A stretch of DNA of 64,000 bases from Glandiceps talaboti. Lineage: Eukaryota > Hemichordata > Enteropneusta > Spengelidae. A program made the translations under genes and the position numbers. The stretch lies in assembly GCF_964340395.1 (NCBI RefSeq), contig NC_135553.1, positions 15,105,001 to 15,169,000 of the forward strand. Reading direction: 5' to 3'. Below, one piece after another: positions 1 to 12,606 of this stretch. The notes under the pieces are model-generated. The model saw only the letters and a list, made by a program, of their open reading frames with translations, was not told the origin of the DNA and made no database searches. Each line of letters opens with the position of its first letter. The first letter of the stretch is position 1.

Positions 1-60
1 TGAAGTCTCCTGGTGTGGTAGGCTATGCTGTAAGAAACAGGAGTGCTTGTGCGCCGCCAT

Positions 61-1413
61 CGGCGGACGGAGCACATCGACGTCACGTCAATCCAATTTG
101 GAAGTTAGGAAGACACAAGTCTGGAAAACGAGACTATCTACCACATTGACTTCATTATACTGGGCTATTACTCAGAGTCAGAAGACTGCAAGTCTATAAC
201 TTTCTAACCATCACGATCACTACCATTCACACACAATTACAACAAAACAAAACAATGCCAAGTTATCCATTGTTTGTACAAACACATTAAGTAATTATAC
301 CCCAGTCTGGGGCCATGGCCGATGAAAAATCAAATTCTCTGTCTCCATTCTTGGCCAATTAAATGTTGACTCGGCTTGGGATACTGGTTTTGTATCCTTT
401 GTACTGTAATTATATCTGGTGCCAGGAGATCTCGACGTCACTACAAGTGCTAAAAACTTATCATGGGACCCCATGCAACACTGTAACGGGTCATTTTCCT
501 TAGTACATTATTCAATACTAAATCCAATCTGACATATTGGTCATTTACCACCAAATACCAGAAAACCAGTTCCAGTAAATATTACAAATTGTAATAGTCA
601 ACATTTCATGTAAGTCTTCTTGTAGTGTGTAAGAATGTTTGCTAAGTGTGACAAGTACAAGAAACACGCACCAATGTCTTTGTGTAGCAAGCTGACCAAG
701 AAAAATGGTTGATTAGTGATGATGAAAGATACAAAACCAGTTGTATGGATGTGACAGAGAGAAGTGAGAGAGAAAAGACAATATCAATATGTTAGATATT
801 AAACAGTTTGTTTTATATTGACCTTTGACATTTGGTTTTATACTGGTCACGGGTATAGGATTTGCTTATAATAACAGCTTTTTGACAAACAAACTCATCA
901 ATAAAATTATCTGAAACTTCATTTTATACTTAACAATGCACATCTAATGTTTCATTTGTATCTTAAATCTGTCTAAAATATCTTGACACATCATTATTCA
1001 TATTGAGTTTCTTCTCTGAGGGAAACTTTAAACAGTACAATCATGGGAAGGAGGAATCAGTCTATATCTACTATCTAGGTAACAGTTGATAGGGTTTGTG
1101 AAATGATTTAATCATCATGATAAAACTTGGAGAGAGGATAGCTGTTAATAGATTTCAAATACACAAGTTTGTCCTTTGAAATATTCTCTGACTAACAGAA
1201 AACATATCATATTTACACTTGCGTGAAGTAGAGTCCTTGGGGAGGGGGAGTAAGTCTGTATGTAGGTGACAGTTGATAAGTGTGTGTGAAATCTAAAGCT
1301 AAATAGTCTAATATCTGACTATCTGTTATCACCAAGGTATCAATGATTTATAATTTACACTGTGATGGGGAAGCTTTTCAACTTGCAAACCAAGCCTTAA
1401 TCAAATTTAGAGA
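61..1413. other. non-coding stretch, no gene seen
   Basis: I find no convincing exon here. The DNA is AT-rich. Two stretches near 1040-1105 and 1230-1290 resemble each other (both carry a purine-rich run followed by a GTAAC or GTGAC AGTTGATA segment), which suggests an old local duplication. The left edge is covered separately in the findings because an ATGGCGGCG start points off the window there. Confidence 0.5.
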
Positions 1414-3420
1414 ATGGCTGATGATAAAGGTAGGTATATATCAGGTACCTTACTAGATAATTGTCTTTCATCAACGTGTAAATAGATGTCACCAGCCTGA
1501 CATAGGATATTTTCACTGCTACATGTGAATTTTTATTTATAAACCCATCTCTAATCAATTTATAGTTTTCACACTACAAGGTGTGACATCTCTATACACC
1601 ATATTTATTCAAAATTTATACTTTTCACACTACAATGTGGGACATCTCTAATCAATTTATAGTTTTCACACTACAAGGTGTGACATCTCTATACACCATA
1701 TTATTTCACAATTTATACTTTTCACACTACAATATGGGACATCTCTAAACAATTTATTGTTTTCACACCATAGTGTGTCTCACACTTGTTAATTTTTAGC
1801 CTAGTCAATATCAACTTTATAATTAACAGTTCAAACTCTGAAAATTGATAATATTTATGTTACAAGTGTAACTTGTTTGGAATAAAACATTGATATTTGT
1901 AAATTTTCAAACAAATCTGGGACAGTTAGGGGGATTTACTTTCAAAAGTGTTACACATTTCAACACCTTGGTTTGGTTTTGTGCTTAATTATATGCAGAA
2001 TAATGCAAATTAGTATCACAAGTATATGTGAGTTTACAAACCTACCAACCACTTGTTGATTGACAGTGGGAAGTTGTCAAGTTAAACTGTAAAGTGTCAC
2101 CCTTATAAATCAATGTCATCTGTACTGTATCTAATTGCAAATGAACTTGTAATTCTCACCCTGGTGAAAGGTGGTAACTCGGCAGATATCATTTTGATGT
2201 TAAACTTCACAAGCTACTGTTGCTAGGTAGCCTAAAGTGGTTTCTAAGGTATTCACCAGAGGACATTACTGAGCATGTGCAGCATTGTTCACTTTAAAGT
2301 GTTTTGTAACTACTCTCATAAGTTGTAAATAAAAATAAAATCTGCCAACCACTTGTTGATTGACAGTGGGAGTTGTTAAGTTACGCCCTAAGTGTCACCC
2401 TTATAAATCTGCCATCGGTAATTAGGCAATATCATAAAAATGCCAGTTTTAAGTTGTTGATGTAGCTTTTTGTTTCAATATGTCATTTTTATAAATAATT
2501 ACATTTGGCAATTAGGCAATATCTGAAGAATACAAGCTTCAAATTTCATATACATTGGTTCATACATCAATGATAACAAACTGCATTTTCAATTTTTCTA
2601 TATAGCTGGTTTCCCCTCCACTGTATATCATTGATGTAGTGTTTAACTCTAATGAGCCATTTGCATACTATGTATGGTACTTCAAGTAGGAACAACAGTC
2701 TAAAGGCATACTCATTGCCCTTACAGAAGGCCGTCAGTTTACATGTGGTTGTGATGTTGAAATTTAGTAGCTACTCTTGCTATGTAGCCTACACACAGAT
2801 TAGATGCTAACCCATGTACCAAGTACCTCCCCCTCCACCCCACCAACCCCACCCATCCACCAAACACACACTATTGTATTTGATTTTCTATTACCAGTTC
2901 ACACTATGCGGTAATGTTCAAATCATTTCATAAAATAAACTCACTGTTTACTCCTTGACATTTCTTAGCCTTACTTACTTAGCTTTCCTTGAACTAACTT
3001 AGTTCAATGACATGTAAATTTCTTCTGTTTTACTTTGAAGAAAGTGTTGATGGCCTTAGAATTATTTGTTCATAAACAATGAGAAAGGAAGGCCCTAAAA
3101 CAGTGAGGGACTGCCCCTTTGAGTGAATCTTTTTAGAACTTTGACACATTGGTAAATAAAACTATTCAGGATGTGTGAACTGAGGGGGATTTAGAATAAT
3201 AGTAAAATCAACCTGGATACAGAGAAATGACACATTTGAAGTTGATATTGAATGAATAGATGAATGGATCAAAGTCAAAATCATTGACATCTGTATTTTG
3301 TTAGATGAAAGTGAGATGAAGATTGACAGCTGTCACTCTCTACTTCATCAGCATGAGGTCCACAACTTGGTGTACAAACTTAACAAGAGTTTGGATATTG
3401 AGAAGAAAAACTCAGTTTGA
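1414..3420 (+). CDS. candidate two-exon microprotein gene (43 residues)
   Basis: I do not recognise this protein. Exon 1 is 1414-1429, an ATG in good context (AGAATGG) reading MADDK plus one base, followed by donor GTAGGT. Exon 2 is 3305-3420, preceded by acceptor TTTTGTTAG; it begins with two bases, so the phase-1 join restores an Asp codon and then reads 37 residues to a TGA. The exon 2 peptide is charged and leucine-rich (DESEMKIDSCHSLLHQ, then LVYKLNKSLDIEKK) and looks amphipathic rather than low-complexity. A polyadenylation-like AATAAA lies near 3874. Against it, exon 1 carries only 16 coding bases and the 1.9-kb intron could hide further exons, in which case 3305-3420 would be the last exon of something longer. 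No function is proposed. Confidence 0.3.
1545..1790. repeat. local tandem duplication, about 98-bp unit
   Basis: A unit containing TTTTCACACTACAA, GTGTGACATCTCTA and ATACACCATAT is present more than twice in a row, with small differences between copies. It lies inside the possible intron of the microprotein candidate. Confidence 0.7.
2041..2408. repeat. direct repeat pair, about 70 bp
   Basis: Two copies (about 2041-2109 and 2341-2408) share CCAACCACTTGTTGATTGAC and later CACCCTTATAAATC. They are separated by about 230 bp and diverge by a few substitutions and indels. Confidence 0.65.
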
Positions 3421-3684
3421 GAGAATTGATGTGTGAAAGAAACACACAAAACTTTGAACACCTTTCATTTGTCTTAAAGTATTTATATTCTCAACAATAC
3501 ACAAATATCAGCATGTGACTTGTGTAAGTTGTAATTAAATTGTGTTATTTCTAGTTTTTCTCAAAGATTCATTTGGCACCTCATACAGGAATAGAACAGT
3601 ATGTGTGCATATGTTTGTTTCTGAAACTATAACGTGTGAATTTCTCATTCTTCAAAGCTACCTTTTTGGCAGTGCATCTTGGAT

Positions 3685-3720
3685 GGTGCTGTAAAAGAAG
3701 CTGTGGTTTGCAACGATGCA
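3685..3720 (+). repeat. copy of a small dispersed hairpin element
   Basis: GGTGCTGTAAAAGAAGCTGT and the following GGTTTGCAACGATGCA match, with few changes, segments at 55266-55298 (+) and 27456-27486 (-). Only the right half is well kept here; a weak complementary half (AAAGCTACCTTTTTGGCA) precedes it. Confidence 0.45.
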
Positions 3721-4370
3721 ATTTTGACACATTGATGTAACTTCATGAACTTTTGTCTGAGGATTTGACAATGATTCTGTGAATGTTGTTGTTTTTGTAA
3801 CTGAGTGTGGAATCAACATTATTTACAGAATTCTTTTTTTGAACATCACCTTACACTTTGTGATAGACTGTGCAATAAATGGGAAAGCCGTGACAGTTCC
3901 ATAGCAACATGATGGCAAGCACCCAACATAACTCTATCGTATAGGCCTATACTTGAATGGAATTATGTAGAGATGTATGGTTGTGTTAATGTGTGCATTT
4001 GTGTGGATACAAAATAGCTGGGAGCACAACCAACCAACCAACCAACAAACCAATCAACAAACAAACAAACAAACAATAACTTTCATTCCTTGACCAAGAT
4101 ACATGTAGTTGTGGCAATCAAGAACATTGAAAGATTGTTCAAATAAACACATCTGTATGTTATAGGATATGAGATATAAACACAGTAAATACATGTATTA
4201 GTGGCTAACAAGTTTTAATGTCAATACTATGTATTTATTACTGCAAAGATGACAAATCACTCACTCTAAAATTTCCAAACTTTTAAGTTTAAACTAATTT
4301 ACTTGCCAACTTTCTACTGTGACAGAGGAGTGTGAGGTTCCCAAGTGACAGTGAAAAAAGACTAGATTTC

Positions 4371-4436
<66 letters not shown>
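4371..4436. repeat. (CAT)n microsatellite
   Basis: About 22 uninterrupted CAT triplets. The open frames across it encode only poly-Ser or poly-Asp and are not genes. Confidence 0.98.
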
Positions 4437-5236
4437 CAATGCTGTGAAGGTTTGGTCAAATGCATTATCAAATTATCAAAAAGCATTAATTTTTTAAAGC
4501 CTTACATAAATATACTATGTTTATGTTAATTGGTGTTGTTGGTGTTTTTCTCAGACTTTAAAAAATAATGGCTTAGACTTGCATTGTATATACACAATTT
4601 CTAGCCTACCTCTAGACTCAAAGGACTATCACTACTACACTATTCTTCTATCAACCCTACACCCTCCCACCTCTTGGAGTCAATTAATAATAGTAGATAC
4701 ACTGATATACTAGCATATATACACACAAAATCTAGTTGGGAGAACGTGGGGCTTAATATGAGTTTCACATAGAGATCAGCCATTAAACAAAAGTTCATAC
4801 CTGCTGGTACACCCGTCTTCACAATATCCATCTCATTACACAAATATGTTGTATTGCACCTGGACAAAGCATCTATAGTGTTACAAATTGTAAACTCTGT
4901 TTATTTTGTTTTTGTCAAAAAAGTAAGGCCATGCATATTCAGCGGTAAAATGCATGGGAAATGGTCTCTCTCATTCAGTATCTGTGGTTAGTAACTCACA
5001 ACACTAGAGGGCGCACTTCCAATAACAGTTAACAGAAACCTGACAGAAACCTCTCAAGGCAAGCATGTTATTATATTACTATTCATCTCATCCCCATTGT
5101 TCAAACCTTCTTTTTTTTTAAAAAAAGGAAAACCATGCTTCATTCAAAATAACACATATTTGCCCAAAAAAATGTCCTTTTATTTTGTGCTGTCACCTTA
5201 CTGATGATAAAAAAAATCTGACGATTGTTGTTTTTC

Positions 5237-5674
5237 TAGTGTTTAGTCTCACCAAAATAACTGTAATGTGTTCAGAATCTCGCCAAAACAACTGCAGTGT
5301 GTTTAGAGTCTCACCAAAATAACTGTTATGTGTTTAGAAGTCTCACCAAAAACAACTGCAGGGTGTTTAGAGTCTCACCAAAAACAGCTGCAGTGTGTTT
5401 AGAGTCTCACCAAAAACAACTGCAGTGTGTTTAGAGTCTCACCAAAAACAACTGCAGTGTGTTTAGAGTCTCACCAAAACAATTGTAGTGTGTTTGGAGT
5501 CTCACCAACGCAACTGTAGTGTGTTTAGAGTCTCACCAAAAACAACTGCAGTGTGTTTGGAGTCTCACCAACGCAACTGTAGTGTGTTTAGAGTCTCACC
5601 AAAAACAATTGTAGTGTGTTTGGAGTCTCACCAACGCAACTGTAGTGTGTTTAGAGTCTCACCAAAAACAACTG
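5237..5674. repeat. minisatellite, 31-33-bp unit
   Basis: About 13 tandem copies of a unit made of GTGTTTAGAGTCTCACCAAA followed by AACAACTGCAGT, with TTGGAG and ACGCAACTGTAG variants interspersed. The order of variants in the right half (GGAG/ACGC alternating with AGAG/AAAAAC) suggests two-unit duplications. Confidence 0.95.
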
Positions 5675-7445
5675 CAGTGTGTTACAGTATGTGTCTCCTC
5701 AAACAATCATGAATCCATACCAAGGAGAGTTCGTCTGAAAAAGTTTGTTGGATACTTGGTTACCTTCTTTCTTCCAAAGTAACTTTTAGAAAGTGGTTTG
5801 CTATCTCAATATCATCATAACATGGGGTTAATTGAATAGCTTGACATTTCTTTTCACTGCTCTGTTATGACTAAATTGGTTCGACATTATGTTGGAAGTG
5901 ATCTGGTATCACATCAGTATTCATGCAGAGTGACATTGTGGTGTGTAAACCTGAATACAATTCATACTAAAGACAAGACAAGACAAAGTGAGTGAGAATG
6001 GAATAGTTTACAGACAGTATGATTTCCATACTTTATTACTGTAATTAGTTCACTTCAAACTGAATTCTATAAGAAGTCTCCTCCCACTGAAGTCCTGGAG
6101 CAGACTCATGTTTTATGCAGTGAACTTGGAGTGTGTTTTATTTTATCACAGTATTGGTATAAACTAGGCAATTTCTATGAAGTAGATGTTGTCTTAACTT
6201 TTGACAGTTTTCTTAAGCAGGCTGACACCTTCTTTCAGGAAAGAAAAATAAAAAAGGATCTTGGAGCCGAACTAAACAAACATGCAAGCAACCCTAATTT
6301 CAAACATTCTAGATAAAGTTTGAAGATGAAAGTAAAAGATAAAAATAACCAAAGACCTCTTCATGACCATTTTTGTCAGGGTTTCAACTAATTTACATCC
6401 CTCTCTACACTTCCTCTAACTGACTTTCAATTTGCCTTTGTAACTCAAAGAATATTGAGACTTTGGAACTTTCAATACTTTGAAAGACTCCAGCAAACCA
6501 TGTCCAACAGAATGAACTCCATAGATTAGAAATATTAAACCAGGTACATAATTGCCAAAACTATGAAAAGAAGTCTTGATTGATATAGCAGTAATTTCTA
6601 TTGAATTTATGAATTTCTTTATTTCAGGAAATCTGTATGTAAACTGTTCACTTTAGAGCTACTTGAACTTACTTGAAATAGTTTTCTACAAGAGGTGAAA
6701 CAATGACTTAATTACACTGAAGTGTGTCACACTTTGTTTTGTTTATCACTAAATTCTATTGTTCTAGCTCCTTCAGTAGAAAACCCTTATTCACCGAGGA
6801 AAAGTATGGGTATGATGCAAGGAAATATTCACTGGTGCTGTACAAAGTTTGAAGCATCAGAAAAATTTATTGTTGCCAAAACTTTAGTTTCATCTTGAAT
6901 TCATTCCTTAAAAGTGAGAAACTGGTGATTAGTCTACATTAGCTAATGATTGTCTCTAATTGCTGGGTCATTTGAAGCAAGCACCTTTTGTGAAAAGATT
7001 TGAATAGAAACTGTTAAAAGGTACAGTCCCAGGTAGCAATTAAAACACCATCTCAAGATAATATCTACAAGTTTTCAAACTTAATGAATGACTACTGGGA
7101 AAGACATTGGCACCCTTTTTCTATTGGACCTGCTGCTGTGAGACTCAAAGAGAAATAAAACCTTGCATACAATTCTCTTACCTCTTTGAATAAAAGAGTT
7201 TACAACAATGTAATTGAAATCATCAGAAAAATTACAAGTTTACACAAATCATACAGGTGGTTTCAACACACATTTGAAATTCTTACAACGAACAAATATT
7301 TTGATATTTTCCAATTGGTGGATACTTCTTTGTATTAAGTCAGTGTGTTGTATGTTTGCACAGTATTGGCATAAAGTAAGCCATTACTATGAACCTTTGA
7401 CAATATTCCTCCTCAGGCTGGCAGTATTTTTATAGGCATGGAGAA

Positions 7446-7483
7446 TGTGTGTGTGTGTGTGTGTGTGTGTCTGAATGTGCAGG

Positions 7484-7524
<41 letters not shown>

Positions 7525-7532
7525 GTATGTGC

Positions 7533-7567
<35 letters not shown>

Positions 7568-7575
7568 TGTGTGCA
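7446..7575. repeat. (GT)n microsatellite with ATGT interruptions
   Basis: Alternating GT run interrupted by CTGAATGTGCAG, ATGTATGT and GTGCAG blocks. The open frames over it are repeat artefacts. Confidence 0.97.
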
Positions 7576-8808
7576 GGTTATCCAGACTCTCACTACTGGG
7601 GCCCTACTAGTACTACAAGATCACCAACACAAGAGTCTAGGAAAACATAATCCAAATTGCCCACACCAGACGTCATCCAGTAAATTTCATCCAAGTCATG
7701 AAAAACTGACAAGGTCTGTTCTTCATAATTAGACTTGCAAACCTGTTGCGAAAGTACCTGGATTTTCAGTGTGCAAAGTTGGAGGTGAAGTAGTCCCTCC
7801 CAGAATGAACTGTGCTGGGAGATAGAACTGCAGCAGGAGACTTGAGATTACATGTCCCCAGACTCTTGTCTTGAGGGGATTTTTATCAAAAAAGTTGGAA
7901 GGGCAACCAGCCAACTACTCATCAAAAAGGCACGGTTGGCAGACTGACAAACAGTTATATTTACTGATGTCAAATAGATAGGCAGATATTTAGTCTCAAG
8001 ACATGCTAAAATTACAACTTGCATTTTATTGAGACTGATATATGTCTTTTTCAAAGTGTATTTATCCTAAAGAATGTATATTTTTTAGTTTAGTTTGATA
8101 TCCACATGAATATAGTAACACAAATGACACAAAACAAACCCAACTCATTAACAGTCACTAGAGTGCATCACTCTTCATTTTTCTGCAAAAAATGAGTACA
8201 AAAGAATATCCAACATTAAACCATATTTACATGTTCATAGGTGCATGGTTGTTGATATACTATTTTGTACAACTGGTATTTAGAGAATTTTTTTAATATA
8301 TTTTTTAAATCTTACCATAGAGGGAGCTGTTCACAAAAGTGAGTGTCCACTTTGTTCAAGATGTTGAACACTGTCAATTCTTTGTGAATGAAACAGGTGT
8401 ATAAATAACTGCAAATTTGGCAAGTGATGTACTTGTGCTTGCTGACATCCATAGAACAATTACGGCAAGGGACTCTATAGACAACATTCTTACATACAAC
8501 CCTTCACAAAAACATTGAAGAAAAAGCAATAAAATATATCAGATATAAAAATATATTACTGTCTACAACTGTATGTGTTATAATCAGTTCTTTGATGCTT
8601 GAATTGAATTTAATCTCACAACTCAACTTTCCAGAAATATGTTCATTACACCCAAAATAATACAAAATAAGTTCTTCATAAAATAACATGAAACAATATT
8701 GATTATGATATCAAATGAATTAGATATCACTCAGTATTTCATAAAACTGTTTTTCAAAAAACATCAAGTAGTGGGCTTTCTTCCCTTCGTGATTGGCTGA
8801 TCCTGTGT

Positions 8809-9289
8809 CAATCTGATTAAAATCCGATGTAGTGTCCATGGCGCAGTTTCTTTTTGGCTGTTATGTTTACTGTCATTTGTTCTTTTGTGAGTGCTCATTA
8901 CTTACATCTGACACCATATCATAGGCATTCCCTTACCAAATCTAAGCGCTGAGTGAATTCACTCAATGAATGAGAATGTGTAATATGCCGAAACATATGG
9001 GTACAATACTACAAAGCACTATGTTCGAAAAGAGCTCGAGCACAGAGCACAGACAACAATGTTATCGTTATTGTTTGGTCTTTCTCTTTCTGTCAGTTTC
9101 GAATGTTGAGTGTTGTATTGTAAGATGGATTCTGATTGGCTACTCGTAAGTGCGAGACTTAGTACTGGAATGCCTATGGTGTTTTATCATGTGTATGTAA
9201 CGAGCGCTGACAAAAGAACAAACGACAGTAAATGTAACAGCAAAAAAGAAATTGCACAGTGTACTCTACATCGGATTTTAATCAGAATG
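8809..9289. mobile_element. palindromic MITE, family A copy 1 (9-bp target duplication)
   Basis: The left end reads CAATCTGATTAAAATCCGAT and the right end is its inverted complement ending ATCAGAATG. The flanks ATCCTGTGT (8800-8808) and ATCCTGTCT (9290-9298) are a 9-bp target-site duplication with one mismatch. Inverted homology continues inward (TGAGTGCTCATTACTTACAT against TGTAACGAGCGCTGACA) almost to the centre, so the element is a long fold-back. It has no transposase. Family members are at 21579-21822 and 54557-54798, with relics at 16177-16391 and about 30314-30413. A 9-bp duplication fits Mutator-like or Merlin-like elements, but the superfamily is not established. Confidence 0.88.
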
Positions 9290-9298
9290 ATCCTGTCT

Positions 9299-10539
9299 CT
9301 GTTGCAGGCCAACTCATTAATGTTCACATCACGTGAGGATGCTACTAACATCATCATCGAGCCTCAGTTCCTCTATCACGGACTGTGTTCTAGCACAGTA
9401 AGGCCTTGTGTTCCCTTTCAGGCTGACAATCATTCAATCTGAACTAGCTGCACTGGGACATTTTTTTTATCAAATAACCAAGATATATTCAGTATAAATT
9501 GGTTAATTACTTATTAAAAAAAAGACAATATATCTGTTATTTAGTGGTCAGTATTGTCTGTAGGTAGTGAAGTGGCAAGTTTAAATTTTGAGTGAAAGCT
9601 TGGTTTTGAATTTGTTACCATGTTAAAATTTTACTAGTTGTAACTACAATGTGATTTTTAGATCAGGCAGCCACAATATATTCACTGAAAATTGTTAAAG
9701 TATCAATAATCAAACATTGTACATGTTAACAAGGGGTCTATATTATCCATAAAGCAGTAGAGAAACGTGTTGAGATCGTGATAGTCGTTGAGGGCACTGA
9801 TTTTTGGGTGTAGACCTAAAGTCAGTTTTTTTTTCATTTATTGTGTACAGCTACAAAAAATACATATTTTCCCACAAGTGATGTAATATTGTTCACGGTG
9901 TACGATATTATGAGTCAGTTATTGTATCTAATCAAAAAAATGTACCAGTTGCAGCTAGTGCAGCTTTAAGGTGAACTAGTAGTGCCATGTATAAATGTTT
10001 ATGGAGAGAGGACAGAGTCAAAATCCACCTGCTGAAGGTACCAGTCTCGATCAGAAAGAAAATGTAGAAACATATAGTATTGATGTCAACATATGACCTG
10101 TCAATAAAAGTGATGTTGAGTCAATATTACATGAAATTGTAATCTAATTTTAAGTTTGAAGATAGAACTGATACAGAAGTGATAAAATGTTGGTGGAGAG
10201 AGTACATAATCACGATTCAACAGTGGGAAATCCTAAACTATTTCCGATCAAGCTGCCACTTTTCCGATGTGTGCCATTTGTGGTACGATAATACTCATTT
10301 CATTTCTGCACACGTTGCCTCTCACAATTATTTTTCCCATGGTTCCATTGTCCATGTAGTGTAAATGGTCATGCAAGTTCCCACACATGTAGTCTCAATG
10401 ATACTTCTGGAAATGTTCAGATACGGGGGTGTACATACAAGTTCCCATGCATGCAATCTCAATAATGCTAAATGGAAATGTTCAGATACGTACAAGTAAC
10501 ATACGCATTACAATTTACATGCAATCTTGACATTGAAAA
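9299..10539. other. non-coding; 3' flank of the ankyrin/SOCS gene
   Basis: No gene seen. The part nearest 10539 should contain the 3' UTR of the minus-strand gene that ends at 10540. Between about 10366 and 10497 a 65-bp segment (CAAGTTCCCA, GGAAATGTTCAGATACG) is tandemly duplicated with divergence. Confidence 0.5.
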
Positions 10540-11874
10540 TTACTGTTGGAAATCACATGGTTCTTCCAACAGTAAATACGCCTTTAATTGTGGTGGAATA
10601 TTCAAAGCTGGTACAACTGTAGAAAATTTGGTTTGAAAATGATTTCTCAATCCACAGCGACATTGGTGTTGTAATGACCTTGGGCTTCTATTCAGTTTTA
10701 ACAACTGCTGATAAAACTCTCTTTCTGTCTTCAGTTTATCTTCCGGTATTTTAAAATCCCAAAGATCAACATTCCAGGTTGGATAGGAATTGACTATGAT
10801 ACCTATTAGCTCTTTTGTATGGCGTGGACTTTCAAGAAGTGACGCAACATCACTACTTCCAAACCGATGTGTCTGTGCACCGTGCTTTATCATAAGATAT
10901 AGATAAGGTACTGGATCTACAAAGGTCTCCGGACTGCTGTAAGAATGACCACGGTGGTTCAGCTTGAAGGATAGACACTTCTTCAGTGCATAGTCAAGTG
11001 CAGTAGAATTGAAATTATCGACAGTATTTAAATTGTCCATGTTGAGGACCAGAGTTTTAATACAGCCGACCGTACTGCACTGAAATGCTCGATGTAACGC
11101 TGTCTGATTTTCGATATTCAGAGTATTTGCTGATGCACCAAACTCTAGTAGTAACTCAACAATGGTCACATGACCACACATAGCAGCAATGAATATAGGC
11201 GGTTCGCCATCAATGTTCTTTAAGTTGACATCTGAACCATACTGAAGTAGAGTTCTGGTTATGTCAATATTACTTGGATTTTGTGTCACGACAGCGAGAT
11301 GTAACGGCCCTCCTAAAGCTGGGACGCTTTGACTTGGCATGCTGCCAAAACGCAGAAGTAAGCTGACGCAGTTGACGCATCCACTACCAACACAATCCAA
11401 CAGAGGGTGATTGGCGTTGACACCTGCTCCATGTTCTACCAAAAGTTGTACAATTTGGCAGTCATGGTTACCATACATGCATGCTCTGGATAAAATAGTG
11501 TATGGTTTACTACGATTGACGTCTGCACCATGTTCTAGTAATAACTTGACACACTTCACACTGCTGCTAGATACAGCAACCTGTAGAGCTGAACACAGAT
11601 TGTAAATGTCGGGGTCATCAGCATGAATGCTGTCCAAATTTTCCAAGAAGACCTCAAAGATCTGATCGATTTCAAATTCCATTTCAGGACTCAGTCCACA
11701 ATGGAGTAGCCTCTGTAATCTGTTATGATTGTCCTGTATAAGCACTCTATGGTAGCAACTCTTTACCTGGTGTTGTTCTTCTGGAGATAATAAATTCCAC
11801 ATTCTAGATGATGACAGTATAGCTGTGAAATCTTCATCCTCATCATTGTCAATTTCACTATCTGCATCTGCCAT
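10540..11874 (-). CDS. ankyrin-repeat and SOCS-box (ASB-like) protein
   Basis: One uninterrupted 444-residue frame starting at MADADSEIDN. Ankyrin repeats occupy roughly residues 92-300: several units show LLLEHGADVN, LLVEHGAGVN, LLQYGSDVNLKN and LLLEFGASANT endings preceded by LHLA or LQVA helices. The C terminus (about 394-436) reads SPRSLQHQCRCGLRNHF and then IPPQLKAYLLLEE, a SOCS box with a BC box and a Cul5-box-like segment. Proteins of this family are substrate adaptors that link targets through Elongin B/C to Cullin-5 ubiquitin ligases; the target of this one is unknown. The N terminus is acidic. An acceptor-like TTTACATTTCAG ends at 11898, 23 bp before the ATG, so an upstream non-coding exon is likely. 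I cannot say which vertebrate ASB it matches best. Confidence 0.9.
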   Translation of the reverse strand: MADADSEIDNDEDEDFTAILSSSRMWNLLSPEEQHQVKSCYHRVLIQDNHNRLQRLLHCGLSPEMEFEIDQIFEVFLENLDSIHADDPDIYNLCSALQVAVSSSSVKCVKLLLEHGADVNRSKPYTILSRACMYGNHDCQIVQLLVEHGAGVNANHPLLDCVGSGCVNCVSLLLRFGSMPSQSVPALGGPLHLAVVTQNPSNIDITRTLLQYGSDVNLKNIDGEPPIFIAAMCGHVTIVELLLEFGASANTLNIENQTALHRAFQCSTVGCIKTLVLNMDNLNTVDNFNSTALDYALKKCLSFKLNHRGHSYSSPETFVDPVPYLYLMIKHGAQTHRFGSSDVASLLESPRHTKELIGIIVNSYPTWNVDLWDFKIPEDKLKTEREFYQQLLKLNRSPRSLQHQCRCGLRNHFQTKFSTVVPALNIPPQLKAYLLLEEPCDFQQ

Positions 11875-12130
11875 CTTTGTTGGTTATCAATGGCAACCTG
11901 AAATGTAAAAGTTTCTCAATTTTGGTTAATTATTCATAAAAGAAATTTCCATACATGTTCCATAATGACAACACTGGTGATCTACTACAAAAGGCCGTCA
12001 GTGGCCGAGTATAATTTGCTCAGATGTGATCTGTTACTATGGGCTGGTGGCCGGGTATTCTTAGATCAGATGGTGGCCGAGTATACTTAGGGGTAGACCA
12101 TTCGATATCCTGGGGGGGGGGGGGGGGCTT

Positions 12131-12606
12131 GGCTATTCACAGACACTTTCCGACAATAATTTTCAAACTTTACAAGACAGCTCTAACATGTAAAAAGCAA
12201 CTACATAAGGTTGAAACATTTTTTAAATAAAGTTTCATAGCATCTTGACAGTAAGAGGTAGAGAAATGAACTTTGATTTGAAACTAGAACATGTCTACCT
12301 CTTATGGGGGAGGGGGGGGGTTCTAGCTGTGGACAAAAGAGCTTTGAGACTGGGATATGTTCACCTCTTGTGTGAGTGTGTGTGAATGGGGAGGGGGGTT
12401 CTAGGAGGATTTTTACTCTTAAAGCCAATTTTCAGGCTATTAACAGACACTTTCAGACAATAATTTGCAAGCTTTACAAGACAGCTCTAATACACATGGT
12501 TGAAACATTTTTGAAATAAAGTTTCACAGCATCTTGACAGTAAGAGGTGGAGGGAAGAACTTTGATTTGAGGCTTGGACATGTCTACCTCTTATGGGGGT
12601 CCTAGG
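12131..12606. repeat. direct duplication, about 175 bp, offset 304 bp
   Basis: Copies at 12131-12307 and 12435-12606 share GGCTATT.ACAGACACTTTC, TTTACAAGACAGCTCTAA, AATAAAGTTTCA, GCATCTTGACAGTAAGAGGT and CATGTCTACCTCTTATGGGG in the same order. A third, more decayed copy of the first part may begin near 12763. Confidence 0.85.

Larger units (their letters stand above)
3421..8799. other. non-coding stretch with repeats
   Basis: Apart from the repeats listed separately I see no supportable gene. Two segments near 6145-6235 and 7355-7430 share CACAGTATTGG, a CTATGAA and a CAGGCTG in the same order, so they look like diverged copies of one sequence. Short open frames here lack family resemblance or splice support. 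Confidence 0.5.

Noticed and set aside
9110-9442. A 110-residue open frame
   Set aside because: More than half lies in the MITE at 8809-9289; no family resemblance or splice sites.
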